A model generated the notes under the pieces. That model worked only from the letters and a program-made list of their open reading frames with translations. It was not told the DNA's origin and did no database searches. From Flavobacterium kayseriense (lineage in GTDB: Bacteria; Bacteroidota; Bacteroidia; Flavobacteriales; Flavobacteriaceae): 64,000 nt of DNA. Shown in pieces: positions 37,443 to 46,717 of the stretch. The DNA lies in the NCBI RefSeq assembly GCF_014305095.1, contig NZ_JACRUI010000001.1, positions 1-64,000 on the forward strand, written 5' to 3'. Positions within the stretch are counted from its first letter, which is position 1, and each line of letters begins with the position of its first letter. Made by a program: the position numbers and the translations under genes.

Positions 37443-40124
37443 TTAATCTGCTATATTCGGGTTCAGCCATTTCATTGCCATGTCAGTAGAAATACTTCTA
37501 CGTTTAGCATAATCTATTACTTGGTCTTCTTTTATTTTTCCAAGTCCAAAATATTTACTTTGCGGATTCCCAAAATAATATCCCGAAACTGATGATGCTG
37601 GCCACATTGCCATGCTCTCTGTCAAGGTTACTCCTATCTCTTTTTCGATATTTAGTAATTTCCAAATTGTTGGTTTTTCTAAATGGTCAGGGCAAGCAGG
37701 ATAACCTGGAGCTGGACGAATTCCTTTGTACTCCTCTGCAATCATAGCCTCGGTACTCATGTTCTCATCAGAAGCATATCCCCAAATTTCCTTACGAATT
37801 TTTTCGTGCAAATATTCAGCGAAAGCTTCTGCAAAACGATCGGCTAATGCTTTAACCATAATCGAATTATAATCATCTAAATCTTTTTCGAATTCAGCCG
37901 CCCATTCATCAACACCAAAACCAGTAGTTACACAAAAAGCACCCATGTAATCTGTTACTCCATTGTCTTTTGGCGCAATAAAATCAGATAAAGCAATGTT
38001 TGGCGCTCCTTTAGTTTTTTGAGATTGTTGGCGCAATGTCAAGAACGTTTGTAATGGTTTTCCGTTTTCGTCCGTTAATTCAATATCATCATCGTTGATT
38101 TGATTCGCAGGGAAAATTCCGTAAATTCCTTTGGCAGTCAATTTTTTTTCTTTCAAGATCACGGCTAACATTTCCTGTGCATCCGCAAAAACTGAAGTCG
38201 CTTGTTCCCCAACTACTTCATCTGTTAAAATTGCTGGATATTTCCCGAACAACTCCCATGTTCGAAAAAAAGGTGTCCAGTCTATGTAAGGAACCAAAAC
38301 ATCCAACTCTACTTCAATAACTTGCTCCCCAATTAGATTTGGTTTTACTGGAGTAAAATTTTCCCAGTCTAATTGCAATTTATTTTTACGCGCTTGCTCA
38401 ATAGTCAAGAAATTCTTGTCACGAGAACGGTTTAAAAACGTTTCTCTAAACGCATCATACTCCGCTCTAATATCACTCGCATAGATTTTTCTATCCTTGT
38501 TCAACAAACTTCCAGCTACGGTAACCGCTCTCGAAGCATCATTAACATGAATCACAGTTTCTCTATATTGAGGTGCAATTTTCACAGCAGTATGCGCGCG
38601 CGAAGTCGTTGCTCCACCTATCATCACCGGAATTTTCATACCGCGTTTGTCTAGTTCTTTGGCGAGATAAACCATTTCGTCCAGCGATGGGGTAATCAAA
38701 CCACTTAGTCCTATAATATCAACATTGTGTTCTATGGCTGCAGCAATGATTTTCTCTGGAGCTACCATCACTCCTAGATCCACAATTTCATAATTATTAC
38801 AGGCTAACACCACCGAAACAATATTTTTACCAATATCATGTACATCTCCTTTTACAGTTGCCATCAATATTTTTCCATTCCCCGATTTATCTCCTACTTG
38901 CTTAGCCGCTTCTATAAAAGGCAATAAATACGCCACTGCTTTTTTCATTACACGTGCCGATTTTACCACCTGCGGCAAAAACATTTTCCCTGAACCAAAC
39001 AAATCACCCACCACATTCATTCCCGTCATCAAATTGATTTCGATCACTTCAATAGGTTTGGTTGCGGCTTGCCTCGCTTCCTCAACATCTAGTTCAATAA
39101 AAGCATCTATTCCTTTTACAAGCGAGTGCGTAATTCTTTCTTGTACCGTACCTGATCGCCACTCTTGAACTGCTTTTTCATTGCTCTTTACATCTCCTTT
39201 AACATTTTCGGCAAAATCTAACAAGCGTTCTGTAGCATCATCGCGTCTGTTTAAAATAACATCTTCAACGCGTTCCAATAAATCTTTTGGGATATCATCA
39301 TAAATCGTTAACATCTCTGGGTTTACAATTCCCATTGTCATTCCGTTTTGAATGGCATGATACAAGAAAACCGAGTGCATCGCTTCCCTAACCGTATCGT
39401 TTCCTCTAAATGAAAACGACACATTACTTACCCCACCACTAATGTGCGCATGTGGCAAATTCTCACGAACCCACTTAGTCCCTCTAAAGAAATCCAAAGC
39501 GTTCAAGCGATGTTCTTCCATTCCCGTAGCGACTGGAAATATATTCAAATCGAAAATAATATCCTGAGGTGGAAAATCCACTTTGTTCACTAATATATCA
39601 TACGAGCGTTGGCAAATTTCTACTCTTCGTTCGTAGTTATCTGCTTGTCCAACCTCATCAAAAGCCATGATAATCGCCGCAGCACCGTAGCGCTTAATCA
39701 ATTTAGCATGGTGGATAAATTGTTCTTCCCCTTCTTTTAACGAAATCGAATTGACCACACTTTTTCCTTGCACAACCTTCAATCCAGCTTCGATAATATC
39801 CCATTTCGAACTGTCAATCATGATAGGTACACGCGAAATATCTGGTTCGGCAGCAATTAAATTTAGGAATTTTGTCATGGCATATTCGCCATCCAGCATC
39901 CCCTCATCCATATTAATATCGATGATTTGTGCGCCACCTTCGACTTGCTCCTTGGCAATACTCAGTGCCTCTTCGTATTTTTCTTCCTTGATTAATCTCA
40001 AGAATTTTCTAGAACCCGTCACATTGGTACGTTCCCCAATATTCACAAATACGCTATCTGGCGTAATGATTAAAGGCTCTAATCCCGATAATACCAAGTT
40101 TCTTCTAGTTTCTACTACTGCCAT
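37443..40124 (-). CDS. metH: Methionine synthase, pterin-, cobalamin- and activation-domain part
   Basis: 893 residues lacking the homocysteine-binding domain, which is encoded by the preceding gene. Residues about 15-280 are the methyl-THF (pterin) domain ([16 protein letters not shown]), about 310-550 the cap and B12 domains with the cobalamin motif Asp427-x-His429-x2-Gly432 ([10 protein letters not shown]), and the rest the SAM-dependent reactivation domain with [12 protein letters not shown]. Together the two genes encode a full-length MetH of about 1,226 residues. The start ([18 protein letters not shown]) is a natural one, so this is a stable split and not a frameshift. Confidence 0.92.
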   Translation of the reverse strand: MAVVETRRNLVLSGLEPLIITPDSVFVNIGERTNVTGSRKFLRLIKEEKYEEALSIAKEQVEGGAQIIDINMDEGMLDGEYAMTKFLNLIAAEPDISRVPIMIDSSKWDIIEAGLKVVQGKSVVNSISLKEGEEQFIHHAKLIKRYGAAAIIMAFDEVGQADNYERRVEICQRSYDILVNKVDFPPQDIIFDLNIFPVATGMEEHRLNALDFFRGTKWVRENLPHAHISGGVSNVSFSFRGNDTVREAMHSVFLYHAIQNGMTMGIVNPEMLTIYDDIPKDLLERVEDVILNRRDDATERLLDFAENVKGDVKSNEKAVQEWRSGTVQERITHSLVKGIDAFIELDVEEARQAATKPIEVIEINLMTGMNVVGDLFGSGKMFLPQVVKSARVMKKAVAYLLPFIEAAKQVGDKSGNGKILMATVKGDVHDIGKNIVSVVLACNNYEIVDLGVMVAPEKIIAAAIEHNVDIIGLSGLITPSLDEMVYLAKELDKRGMKIPVMIGGATTSRAHTAVKIAPQYRETVIHVNDASRAVTVAGSLLNKDRKIYASDIRAEYDAFRETFLNRSRDKNFLTIEQARKNKLQLDWENFTPVKPNLIGEQVIEVELDVLVPYIDWTPFFRTWELFGKYPAILTDEVVGEQATSVFADAQEMLAVILKEKKLTAKGIYGIFPANQINDDDIELTDENGKPLQTFLTLRQQSQKTKGAPNIALSDFIAPKDNGVTDYMGAFCVTTGFGVDEWAAEFEKDLDDYNSIMVKALADRFAEAFAEYLHEKIRKEIWGYASDENMSTEAMIAEEYKGIRPAPGYPACPDHLEKPTIWKLLNIEKEIGVTLTESMAMWPASSVSGYYFGNPQSKYFGLGKIKEDQVIDYAKRRSISTDMAMKWLNPNIAD

Positions 40125-40471
40125 TTTTATATTTCATTTACTTAATCTCTAAAAACCTTTGAGTCTAAGTTTTGTTATATTCTTCTTTTTTTGGGCGTGA
40201 CCCTCCGTAAAACTGCGGGTCGGGCTATACGCTACAAGTCCTCGACTAATTCCGCTTTCGCTTCATTTGTCTGTGGGCTTTTCACTACTATCCCTCACGC
40301 GGATTTTTTGCTCCCAAACCATTGCGAGGAACGAAGCAACCTCACTAGTGTAAGAACTAAACTTACAGTGCAATTTTATCATTCCGACGGAGAAATAATT
40401 TCCTTTATGTGAGCAACTTGCTAAGATTCCTCCTTCGTCGGAATGACAAATTCTAATAGTTCCACTAAGCA
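40125..40471. other. Repeat-rich spacer between the two metH genes
   Basis: A 347-base non-coding insert separating genes that encode parts of one enzyme. It holds a GC-richer block (about 40192-40310, GGGCGTGACCC to CCCTCACGCGG) of a type I recall as dispersed in Flavobacterium genomes, the small palindrome TTGCGAGGAACGAAGCAA (40322-40339) and the REP-like repeat. Short frames across it have no protein features. Confidence 0.55.
40380..40448. repeat. REP-like repeat, copy 2
   Basis: Perfect terminal inverted repeat ATTCCGACG (40381-40389) with CGTCGGAAT (40436-40444). The right arm with TAAGATTCCTCC matches the copy near 32.05 kb. Confidence 0.6.
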
Positions 40472-41473
40472 TTACATCACCGCCGTCGAAACTCTTGGTT
40501 TGTAATCCTTGGCGATATCTGCAATTAACCTGATGTGTTCTGGGGTTGTACCGCAACAACCACCTATGATGTTTACCAAATTATCGTCGAGATATGTTTT
40601 TATTTGTGATTGCATTTCTTCTGGGGTTTCATCGTATTCCCCAAAGGCGTTGGGCAATCCTGCATTAGGATGCGCCGATACATTGAAAGCGGTATTTTGT
40701 GACAATGTTTGTAAGTACGGTTTCAATAAATCGGCTCCAAGAGCGCAATTGAATCCTACACTCAACAAAGGAATGTGCGAAACTGAAACTAAGAACGCTT
40801 CTACCGTTTGTCCAGAAAGTGTTCTTCCTGAAGCATCAGTAATTGTTCCTGAAACCATGATAGGAATATCAATATTGCGTTCGTCTTTTACTTCTTCTAT
40901 GGCAAAAAGTGCTGCTTTGGCATTTAGTGTATCGAAAATAGTTTCGACTAATAACAAATCACTTCCACCGTCAATTAAAGCTTCTACTTGTTGCTTGTAC
41001 GCTATACGCAAATCATCAAAAGTTACGGCTCTATATCCCGGATCGTTTACATCTGGTGACATACTTGCCGTTCTATTTGTTGGTCCTATCGAACCGGCTA
41101 CAAAACGAGGTTTGTCTGGGTTTTTAGCTGTCCATTCATCGGCTACTTCGCGGGCTAGTTTAGCCGACTCATAATTTAATTCGTATACGTATTCTTCTAG
41201 GAAATAATCAGCCATTCCGATGGTGGTTCCTGAGAACGTATTGGTTTCGACGATATCAGCTCCAGCCTCAAAATACGCAGCATGCACCGCTTTAATCGCT
41301 TGAGGTTGTGTGAGTGATAATAAATCGTTGTTCCCTTTTAGAGAATGTGGAAAATCTTTGAAACGTTCTCCACGGAAATCTTCTTCAGAGAAATTGTACC
41401 GTTGCAACATAGTTCCCATGGCTCCATCGAGGATAAGTATGTTTTTTTTAATGGCTTCGTGAATGTTGGACAT
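40472..41473 (-). CDS. metH: Methionine synthase, homocysteine-binding subunit
   Basis: 333 residues forming the N-terminal zinc-dependent homocysteine S-methyltransferase domain of MetH. It starts [24 protein letters not shown]; zinc ligands are Cys243 (GFNCALG) and Cys306-Cys307 ([10 protein letters not shown]). It activates homocysteine thiolate for methylation by the cobalamin subunit encoded downstream. Gene-level separation of MetH domains is known in some Bacteroidota. A long leader upstream carries a SAM-I riboswitch. Confidence 0.92.
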   Translation of the reverse strand: MSNIHEAIKKNILILDGAMGTMLQRYNFSEEDFRGERFKDFPHSLKGNNDLLSLTQPQAIKAVHAAYFEAGADIVETNTFSGTTIGMADYFLEEYVYELNYESAKLAREVADEWTAKNPDKPRFVAGSIGPTNRTASMSPDVNDPGYRAVTFDDLRIAYKQQVEALIDGGSDLLLVETIFDTLNAKAALFAIEEVKDERNIDIPIMVSGTITDASGRTLSGQTVEAFLVSVSHIPLLSVGFNCALGADLLKPYLQTLSQNTAFNVSAHPNAGLPNAFGEYDETPEEMQSQIKTYLDDNLVNIIGGCCGTTPEHIRLIADIAKDYKPRVSTAVM

Positions 41474-41557
41474 ATCTTTTTATTTCTTGTAAATCACAAT
41501 CGGAATTGGGATTTTTACTTTTGATTAATAGTTCTAAAAGTTCACTATTATTTCTCT

Positions 41558-41632
41558 TTAGCCCTGATGGAAGCGGCATCCTATTGTGCCGGTGTTCGGC
41601 GCAATAGATATAGCGTACAGCAGGAAGGATCG
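41558..41632 (+). ncRNA. Flavo-1-like structured repeat, copy 4
   Basis: TAGCCCTGATGGAAGCGGCATCC, an 11-bp hairpin (41581-41591 with 41597-41607, ending GTGCCG/CGGCGC), then GATATAGCGTACAGCAGGA. It is the clearest compensatory case against copy 3: stem sequence wholly different, pairing kept. It lies antisense within the metH leader, between the riboswitch and the start codon. Confidence 0.6.
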
Positions 41633-41721
41633 TGGTTAAAATGCACCGTTGATCTGCTCTAAAAAAAATATCGATATGTTGTCAAGAAAATTGTTGAGAA
41701 ATACTGTAGAAGTATTCTTGT

Positions 41722-41832
41722 GTTATCTATCTTAAATACTGAATTCAGTATAAAGTAGAATGTAGCACCTTCTTTAAAGATAAAGGGTTGCTAAGGTTTC
41801 ATTGGGTCTTTCCCTCCGCCTTTCGTGATAAC
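41722..41832 (-). promoter_or_regulatory. SAM-I (S-box) riboswitch upstream of metH
   Basis: Minus strand: closing stem GTTATC (41827-41832) with GATAAC (41722-41727); core AAAGGCGGAGGGAAAGACCC, ATGAAACCTTAGCAACCC, and AAGGTGCTACATTC, all diagnostic of the S-box; P4 is the perfect hairpin ATACTGAATTCAGTAT. It should turn the metH-metF unit off when SAM is high. The platform is not obvious: ATATCGATATTTTTTTT follows but has a very short stem. A promoter (TTG, 20 bases, TATATTTA) lies just upstream. Confidence 0.9.
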
Positions 41833-41868
41833 TTTCAATAAATATAGGAACACTACAAAGAAAAGACA

Positions 41869-41898
41869 AAGCGCTAATACTCGCAAGTATTAGCGCTT
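41869..41898. terminator. Terminator after the ferredoxin-NADP reductase gene
   Basis: A 13-bp perfect stem AAGCGCTAATACT with its complement and a four-base loop; T-rich tails on both strands. Confidence 0.85.
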
Positions 41899-41926
41899 AA
41901 TTTTTTAACTTGTATAGGTGAATTTG

Positions 41927-42979
41927 TTAAACTATTGCTTTAACAACAGCTTTTGGCGCTTCTTTACGAGTTCCATCAAATCCGTCAACTCCTGAAACTG
42001 TAGTGTATTTCAACACATAACGTTTCCCTGGATTGATGATTTGGTAGGCCGCTTGACACATCAATGTCGCCTCGTGGAAACCACACAAAATCAATTTTAA
42101 TTTACCTGGATAGGTATTCACATCTCCAATGGCGAAAATTCCCGGAATATTCGTTTGGTAATCTAAAGCGTTGTTTACTTTGATAGCATTTTTTTCAATT
42201 TCTAATCCCCAGTTGCCTATAGGACCTAATTTTGGCGTAAGACCAAAAAGCGGAATAAAATAATCAGTGTCAATTGTGCGATTAGCTCCGTTTTCCTCGA
42301 TTACAATCGATTCAATGTGCTCGGCTCCGTTTAATCCCACTACTTCAGCTGGTGTGATCATGCGAATTTTCCCAGCATCTTTTAGTTCCTGTACTTTTTC
42401 TACAGAATCTAAAGCACCACGGAATTCATTACGACGGTGAATCAACGTCACCTCGGAGGCGACATCCGTCAAGAAAATACTCCAGTCAAGGGCTGAATCT
42501 CCTCCACCGGCAATAACTACTCTCTTATCTCTAAACTCTTCTGGATCTTTGATAAAGTATTTGATTCCTTTGTTTTCGTAGAAATTAATTCCGTCGATTA
42601 ATGGTTTTCTAGGTTCAAAACTTCCTAACCCTCCAGCAATAGCAATTACCTTGGCGTGGAACTTAGTTCCCTCATTTGAAGTTACAATAAAACTTCCGTC
42701 TTCTTGTTTTTCAATCGTTTCAGCGCGTTCTCCAAGTGTAAATCCTGGTTCGAATTGCTTGATTTGTTCCATTAAATTATCGACTAAATCTCCTGCTAAT
42801 ACTTCAGGAAAACCTGGAATATCATAGATAGGTTTTTTAGGATATAACTCTGATAACTGCCCACCTGCTTGTGGTAAAGCATCTAGTATATGGCATTTTA
42901 ATTTTAATAAACCTGCTTCAAAAACTGCAAAAAGACCTGTTGGGCCGGCTCCTATTATTAGGATATCTGTTTCAATCAT
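41927..42979 (-). CDS. Ferredoxin-NADP reductase, thioredoxin-reductase-like type
   Basis: 350-residue FAD/NADPH protein of the YumC/TrxR-like FNR family. It has ILIIGAGPTGLFAVFEAGLL (FAD), ALPQAGGQLSELYPKKPIYDIPGFP, the NADPH motif VVIAGGGDSALDWSIFL and GIFAIGDVNTYPGKL. There is no CxxC redox pair of thioredoxin reductases, which distinguishes this type. It lies just after the siroheme and sulfite reductase genes; since that sulfite reductase is of the ferredoxin type, this enzyme may feed it electrons. It has its own promoter region with an Fnr-like dyad. Confidence 0.88.
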   Translation of the reverse strand: MIETDILIIGAGPTGLFAVFEAGLLKLKCHILDALPQAGGQLSELYPKKPIYDIPGFPEVLAGDLVDNLMEQIKQFEPGFTLGERAETIEKQEDGSFIVTSNEGTKFHAKVIAIAGGLGSFEPRKPLIDGINFYENKGIKYFIKDPEEFRDKRVVIAGGGDSALDWSIFLTDVASEVTLIHRRNEFRGALDSVEKVQELKDAGKIRMITPAEVVGLNGAEHIESIVIEENGANRTIDTDYFIPLFGLTPKLGPIGNWGLEIEKNAIKVNNALDYQTNIPGIFAIGDVNTYPGKLKLILCGFHEATLMCQAAYQIINPGKRYVLKYTTVSGVDGFDGTRKEAPKAVVKAIV

Positions 42980-43048
42980 GTTGTAATTAATTAATCCTTG
43001 ACCTTCTTACAGAGGGTTTAAGGGAACGTTTTATTTGTTTACAATTTA

Positions 43049-43092
43049 CAAAGTAACGAAGAAATTGAGCTTAAACAAATGATAAATATCAT
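43049..43092 (-). promoter_or_regulatory. Fnr-like dyad and promoter of the ferredoxin-NADP reductase gene
   Basis: The perfect palindrome ATGATA-TT-TATCAT (minus strand, 43079-43092; flanking A/T extend it to 16 bases) is followed by a -7-like TACTTTG whose final G (43049) is exactly 30 bases past the dyad. The dyad centre would be near -41, the class II activator position for Crp/Fnr proteins. Confidence 0.55.
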
Positions 43093-43136
43093 TCAACTTC
43101 TTGTTAATTTTATTTTATTTTATTTCTGAAATCACA

Positions 43137-43718
43137 CTACTGTTTTTTAGTTAAGGTCGCTGTAATCTCATTCATTTTTTGAACTTTCTCTTCAAAATCC
43201 CCTTTTAAGGTTTTGCGATATTCATTCAGATTTTCGACCATTTTATTGATGTCCTCCGGAATTACTTCTTCAAAAAACTCTCGCAAGCGCTTGGCTGTTG
43301 TAGGTGATTTTCCGTTAGTCGAAATCGCAATCTTAACATTCCCTTTAGTTACTATTCCACCCAAGTAATAATCACATAGCGGCGGTGTGTCAGCAATATT
43401 ACAAATCAAATATCGTTTTCTGCACAAGTCATAAATCCTTTTATTGACTTTCAAATCATCGGTACAAGCAATTACCATATGGCGTTTGCGAAGCATCCAG
43501 CGATTGAATTTCCTTGACGTTAACTTTACTGAATCGTGTTTTGCTGCTAACAACTCCAACTCTGGCAAAAAACGCGGAGCAACCACCTCAACGTTAGCAT
43601 TTGGACTGGATTTTAGTAAAAAGCTTAATTTCTCTAATCCTACATTTCCTCCACCTACAATCAATACATTGAGGTTATTGAGTTTTAGAAAAATGGGGTA
43701 CAACTCATTCCTTTCCAT
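43137..43718 (-). CDS. Precorrin-2 dehydrogenase/sirohydrochlorin ferrochelatase-like protein
   Basis: 193 residues corresponding to the N-terminal part of CysG (Met8-like): PIFLKLNNLNVLIVGGGNVGLEKLSFLLKSS is the NAD site, and ISTNGKSPTTAKRLREFFEEVIPED the later signature. It oxidises precorrin-2 and probably inserts iron to make siroheme for the sulfite reductase encoded upstream. Its start overlaps the cobA end by 14 bases. Confidence 0.9.
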   Translation of the reverse strand: MERNELYPIFLKLNNLNVLIVGGGNVGLEKLSFLLKSSPNANVEVVAPRFLPELELLAAKHDSVKLTSRKFNRWMLRKRHMVIACTDDLKVNKRIYDLCRKRYLICNIADTPPLCDYYLGGIVTKGNVKIAISTNGKSPTTAKRLREFFEEVIPEDINKMVENLNEYRKTLKGDFEEKVQKMNEITATLTKKQ

Positions 43719-44499
43719 ACACTGCTTGTTTGTTGCTAATCGATTTTAACTCTTCGTAAAAACGATCGCTTTTCATGCAATCTCGAACCACTTCTCCAAT
43801 TACAATAATGGCTGGGGAACTTAATTTTTGTTCAAAAACGACTTGCTCAATTGAGTTTATCGTTCCCATTCCTATTTTTTCCTCTGGAGTGGTTCCGTTT
43901 TGAATAATTGCAACGGGAGTTTCTCCTTTGGCCTCTTTTTGAAAAATAGCTACGATTTCATTCAGCTTACTTATTCCCATCAACACCACAACTGTTGCAG
44001 ATGATTGCGCTGCTAAAGCTACATCTGTCGATAGTTTTCGTGCCGAAGTTGTTCCTGTTATTACCCAAAAACTCTCTGACACGCCTCTTTTTGTCAAGGA
44101 AATTCCATTAGAAGCTGGAACAGCGATCGAAGAGGAAATTCCAGGGACGACAAAGGTAGGAATTCCAAAACTTTCTACATAGTCTATTTCTTCACTCCCT
44201 CGTCCAAAAATAAAAGGATCACCTCCCTTTAAACGAACAACATGTCCATATGTAAGAGCATTATCTACAATAAGTTGGTTGATTTGGTCTTGTGTATACG
44301 CGTGACATCCTTTTCTTTTTCCGACAAATATTTTCAAGGCACGCTTGGGAGCGTAACTCAACAACTCTTCATTTGCTAAAGCATCATATAAAACCACATT
44401 GGCTTCAGCGAGTGCTTTTGCTCCTTTTATAGTTAACAAGTCTGGATCACCAGGCCCTGCACCTACTAAAGTTACTATGGGTTTTACTATTTTATGCAT
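43705..44499 (-). CDS. cobA: Uroporphyrinogen-III C-methyltransferase
   Basis: 264 residues making precorrin-2 from uroporphyrinogen III with two SAM. Signatures: VTLVGAGPGDPDLLTIKGAKALAEANVVLYD, VRLKGGDPFIFGRGSEE, VVPGISSSIAVPASNGISLTKRG. It is the methyltransferase half of CysG as a separate gene, overlapping sulfite reductase upstream by 8 bases and the Met8-like gene downstream by 14. The purpose is siroheme for sulfite reduction. Confidence 0.94.
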   Translation of the reverse strand: MHKIVKPIVTLVGAGPGDPDLLTIKGAKALAEANVVLYDALANEELLSYAPKRALKIFVGKRKGCHAYTQDQINQLIVDNALTYGHVVRLKGGDPFIFGRGSEEIDYVESFGIPTFVVPGISSSIAVPASNGISLTKRGVSESFWVITGTTSARKLSTDVALAAQSSATVVVLMGISKLNEIVAIFQKEAKGETPVAIIQNGTTPEEKIGMGTINSIEQVVFEQKLSSPAIIVIGEVVRDCMKSDRFYEELKSISNKQAVYGKE

Positions 44500-46582
44500 C
44501 AGCGATATCTTTTGATCTGTACGTTTCTATGTTTTGAAAAAAGGCAATTGCCTCCTCAATATATTTTTTGGCGAAAGCCTCCGAAGGTTCGTTTTGATTG
44601 ATTTGGTAAACCAAATCTTTAAAGGTAGAATCTAAAGTGATTTTATTACTCTCTACAAAAACGGTATCAAACAAATTAATTATTCCGGCGTGGTGGTTTG
44701 TTTTTTCGTTCTCAGCCAATAAAATAGCTTTAGCGCCATTTACAAAACCGGCATAGGCTAAGTAAATAGCATCAGCCCATTTTTTATCTTCGAAAGCTTC
44801 TTGAGCAAAAGTCAGTTTATCTTTAGCTTCCAAAATTAAAGTCGCTACCAAGTCGATTACAACTCCAGCACATTCTCCTACTCCAACTGCTTTTACATAA
44901 TTGTCTGCATTTCCCCAGTCGATAAAATCTTCATCTGTAAGATTAGTTACATCAGCCAACGGTTTTAAGAATTCGTAAAAATACTTCTCGCCTTGAGCAT
45001 CGTAATAATCTAAAAATGATAATCCGTTCGCATTTGCTTCGAAATCATTTAAGATAAATCGCAAAGCATCTGGTCCTCTACGACTAGGAATCTTTATTAC
45101 TTTATCAGAAAAACGACCTTTCCCATCTCCTAAAATTCCTCCACCTAGCAATACTTGCAAAGCTGGCGCTACTAGTTTCCCCGAGTTGATTGACATTCCT
45201 TGAAAACCAATTGATGACATGTTATGTTGTCCACAAGCATTCATACAACCACTAATTTTGATGGTGATTTCGCGATTCTCTTTGTACTGCGGAAACTCTA
45301 ATTTTAAAACTCTTTCCAATTCTTCGGCAATTCCAGTACTACTCGCAATTCCTAAATTACAAGTATCAGTTCCTGGGCAAGCGGTGATGTCATTAATAGT
45401 ATCATAACCAAGAGTAACAAAATCTAGTTTGGCTAATTCTTGGTAGAAAAAAGGTAAATTTTCTTCTTTTATATTTCTCAGCACAATGTTTTGCTTAAGC
45501 GAAAAACGCAATTCATTGGCGCCGTAATTTTTGATTAATTCGGCTAAAGCTCTTGCTTTGTCGGTATAAAAATCTCCTAAAAGCACTTTGATACCAATCG
45601 CAACATAGCCCGCTTGTTTTTGTGCGATTACATTCGATTTTTTCCAAGCTTCAAAAGTAGCCGTGTCGTCAATTGATACTGCAGGCACTTCTAACAAGGT
45701 TGCTGGAATAGCAGCATCAAAATCAGTTGTATCTATTTCGTATGACTGATATGACAATGCTTTTTTCTCTTCGTCAACTAAGCGTAAAAATTCATCGCGA
45801 CCGATATCTTTGATTAAGAATTTCATACGTGCTTTTAAACGTTTGGCTCTTTCGCCAAAGCGATCAAAAACTCTTAAAACGCCCTCGGTAGTTGGGATGA
45901 TTTGGTTTACGGGAATGAATTCTGAAAGCAACTCTGCATGATGTGGCTGAGAACCCAATCCTCCACCAAGCATTACTTTAAATCCACGTTCTCCGTTTAC
46001 AATTTTTGGAATAAATCCTAAATCGTGTAAATAACTCAAGGCCGTATCTTTAACCGAAGAAGAAAATGACATTTTAAATTTACGTCCCATCTCTTGACAA
46101 ATAGGGTTTCTCAAGAAAAACTGAAACATCGCATGTGCATATGGCGACACATCAAAAGGTTCGTCAACATCAACACCAGCTAATTCACTTGCTGTGATAT
46201 TACGCACGGTATTCCCGCAAGCTTCACGAAGTGTAATATCGTCTTTAGCAAGGTTTGCCCAAAGCTCCGGAGTTCTATCTAAGCTCACATAGTGAATTTG
46301 GATATCCTGACGTGTTGTAATATGCAAACGTCCTGTTGAATACTCATCAGACACTTTAGTAATACGCACTAATTGCTCGCTAGTCACCTTACCAAAAGGC
46401 AATTTGATACGAATCATCTGCACACCTTCTTGACGCTGACCATACACTCCACGCGCTAAACGCAAACTACGAAAACGCTCGTCATCAATTTTACCATCTT
46501 TGAATAACGCAATTTTTCTTTCTAAATCGATTATCTCTTTTTGAACAATCGGATCTTCTATTTCGGTTCTAAAACTTTCCAT
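44492..46582 (-). CDS. Ferredoxin-type sulfite reductase with C-terminal HEPN-like extension
   Basis: 696 residues. Residues 1 to about 560 form the nitrite/sulfite reductase hemoprotein: GRLHITTRQDIQIHYV, REACGNTVRNITASELAGVDVDE, and siroheme-4Fe-4S cysteines Cys402-x5-Cys408 and Cys446-x3-Cys450. Context (cysN, cysD, cysH, siroheme genes) indicates sulfite rather than nitrite. Residues about 585-690 are an added helical domain (KLTFAQEAFEDKKWADAIYLAYAGFVNGAKAILL) that resembles HEPN domains. No flavoprotein CysJ is present, so electrons should come from ferredoxin. Confidence 0.9.
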   Translation of the reverse strand: MESFRTEIEDPIVQKEIIDLERKIALFKDGKIDDERFRSLRLARGVYGQRQEGVQMIRIKLPFGKVTSEQLVRITKVSDEYSTGRLHITTRQDIQIHYVSLDRTPELWANLAKDDITLREACGNTVRNITASELAGVDVDEPFDVSPYAHAMFQFFLRNPICQEMGRKFKMSFSSSVKDTALSYLHDLGFIPKIVNGERGFKVMLGGGLGSQPHHAELLSEFIPVNQIIPTTEGVLRVFDRFGERAKRLKARMKFLIKDIGRDEFLRLVDEEKKALSYQSYEIDTTDFDAAIPATLLEVPAVSIDDTATFEAWKKSNVIAQKQAGYVAIGIKVLLGDFYTDKARALAELIKNYGANELRFSLKQNIVLRNIKEENLPFFYQELAKLDFVTLGYDTINDITACPGTDTCNLGIASSTGIAEELERVLKLEFPQYKENREITIKISGCMNACGQHNMSSIGFQGMSINSGKLVAPALQVLLGGGILGDGKGRFSDKVIKIPSRRGPDALRFILNDFEANANGLSFLDYYDAQGEKYFYEFLKPLADVTNLTDEDFIDWGNADNYVKAVGVGECAGVVIDLVATLILEAKDKLTFAQEAFEDKKWADAIYLAYAGFVNGAKAILLAENEKTNHHAGIINLFDTVFVESNKITLDSTFKDLVYQINQNEPSEAFAKKYIEEAIAFFQNIETYRSKDIADA

Positions 46583-46717
46583 TTCTTATAAGCTATTAGC
46601 TATTAGCTTTTGGCTTTTAGCTGTTGATGATTTTATTTTACAAGCTTTTGGCACTTGACTGTAAGACTTTAGTTATTTCTAATTATCTTTTTTTTGCTGA
46701 AGGCTAAAAGCTAAAGG

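Noticed and set aside
40191-40559. Short frames across the metH spacer on both strands
   Set aside because: They run through repeat elements and the end of metH and have no protein-like features.
43705-43718. Overlap of cobA and the Met8-like gene as a possible fusion or frameshift of CysG
   Set aside because: Both genes have complete domains and proper starts; separate genes are the normal state in this group.
46590-46715. Repeated AGCTATTAGC/GGCTAAAAGC units between sulfite reductase and cysN
   Set aside because: Simple low-complexity spacer with imperfect inverted copies; no regular unit, not a CRISPR and not a clear terminator.
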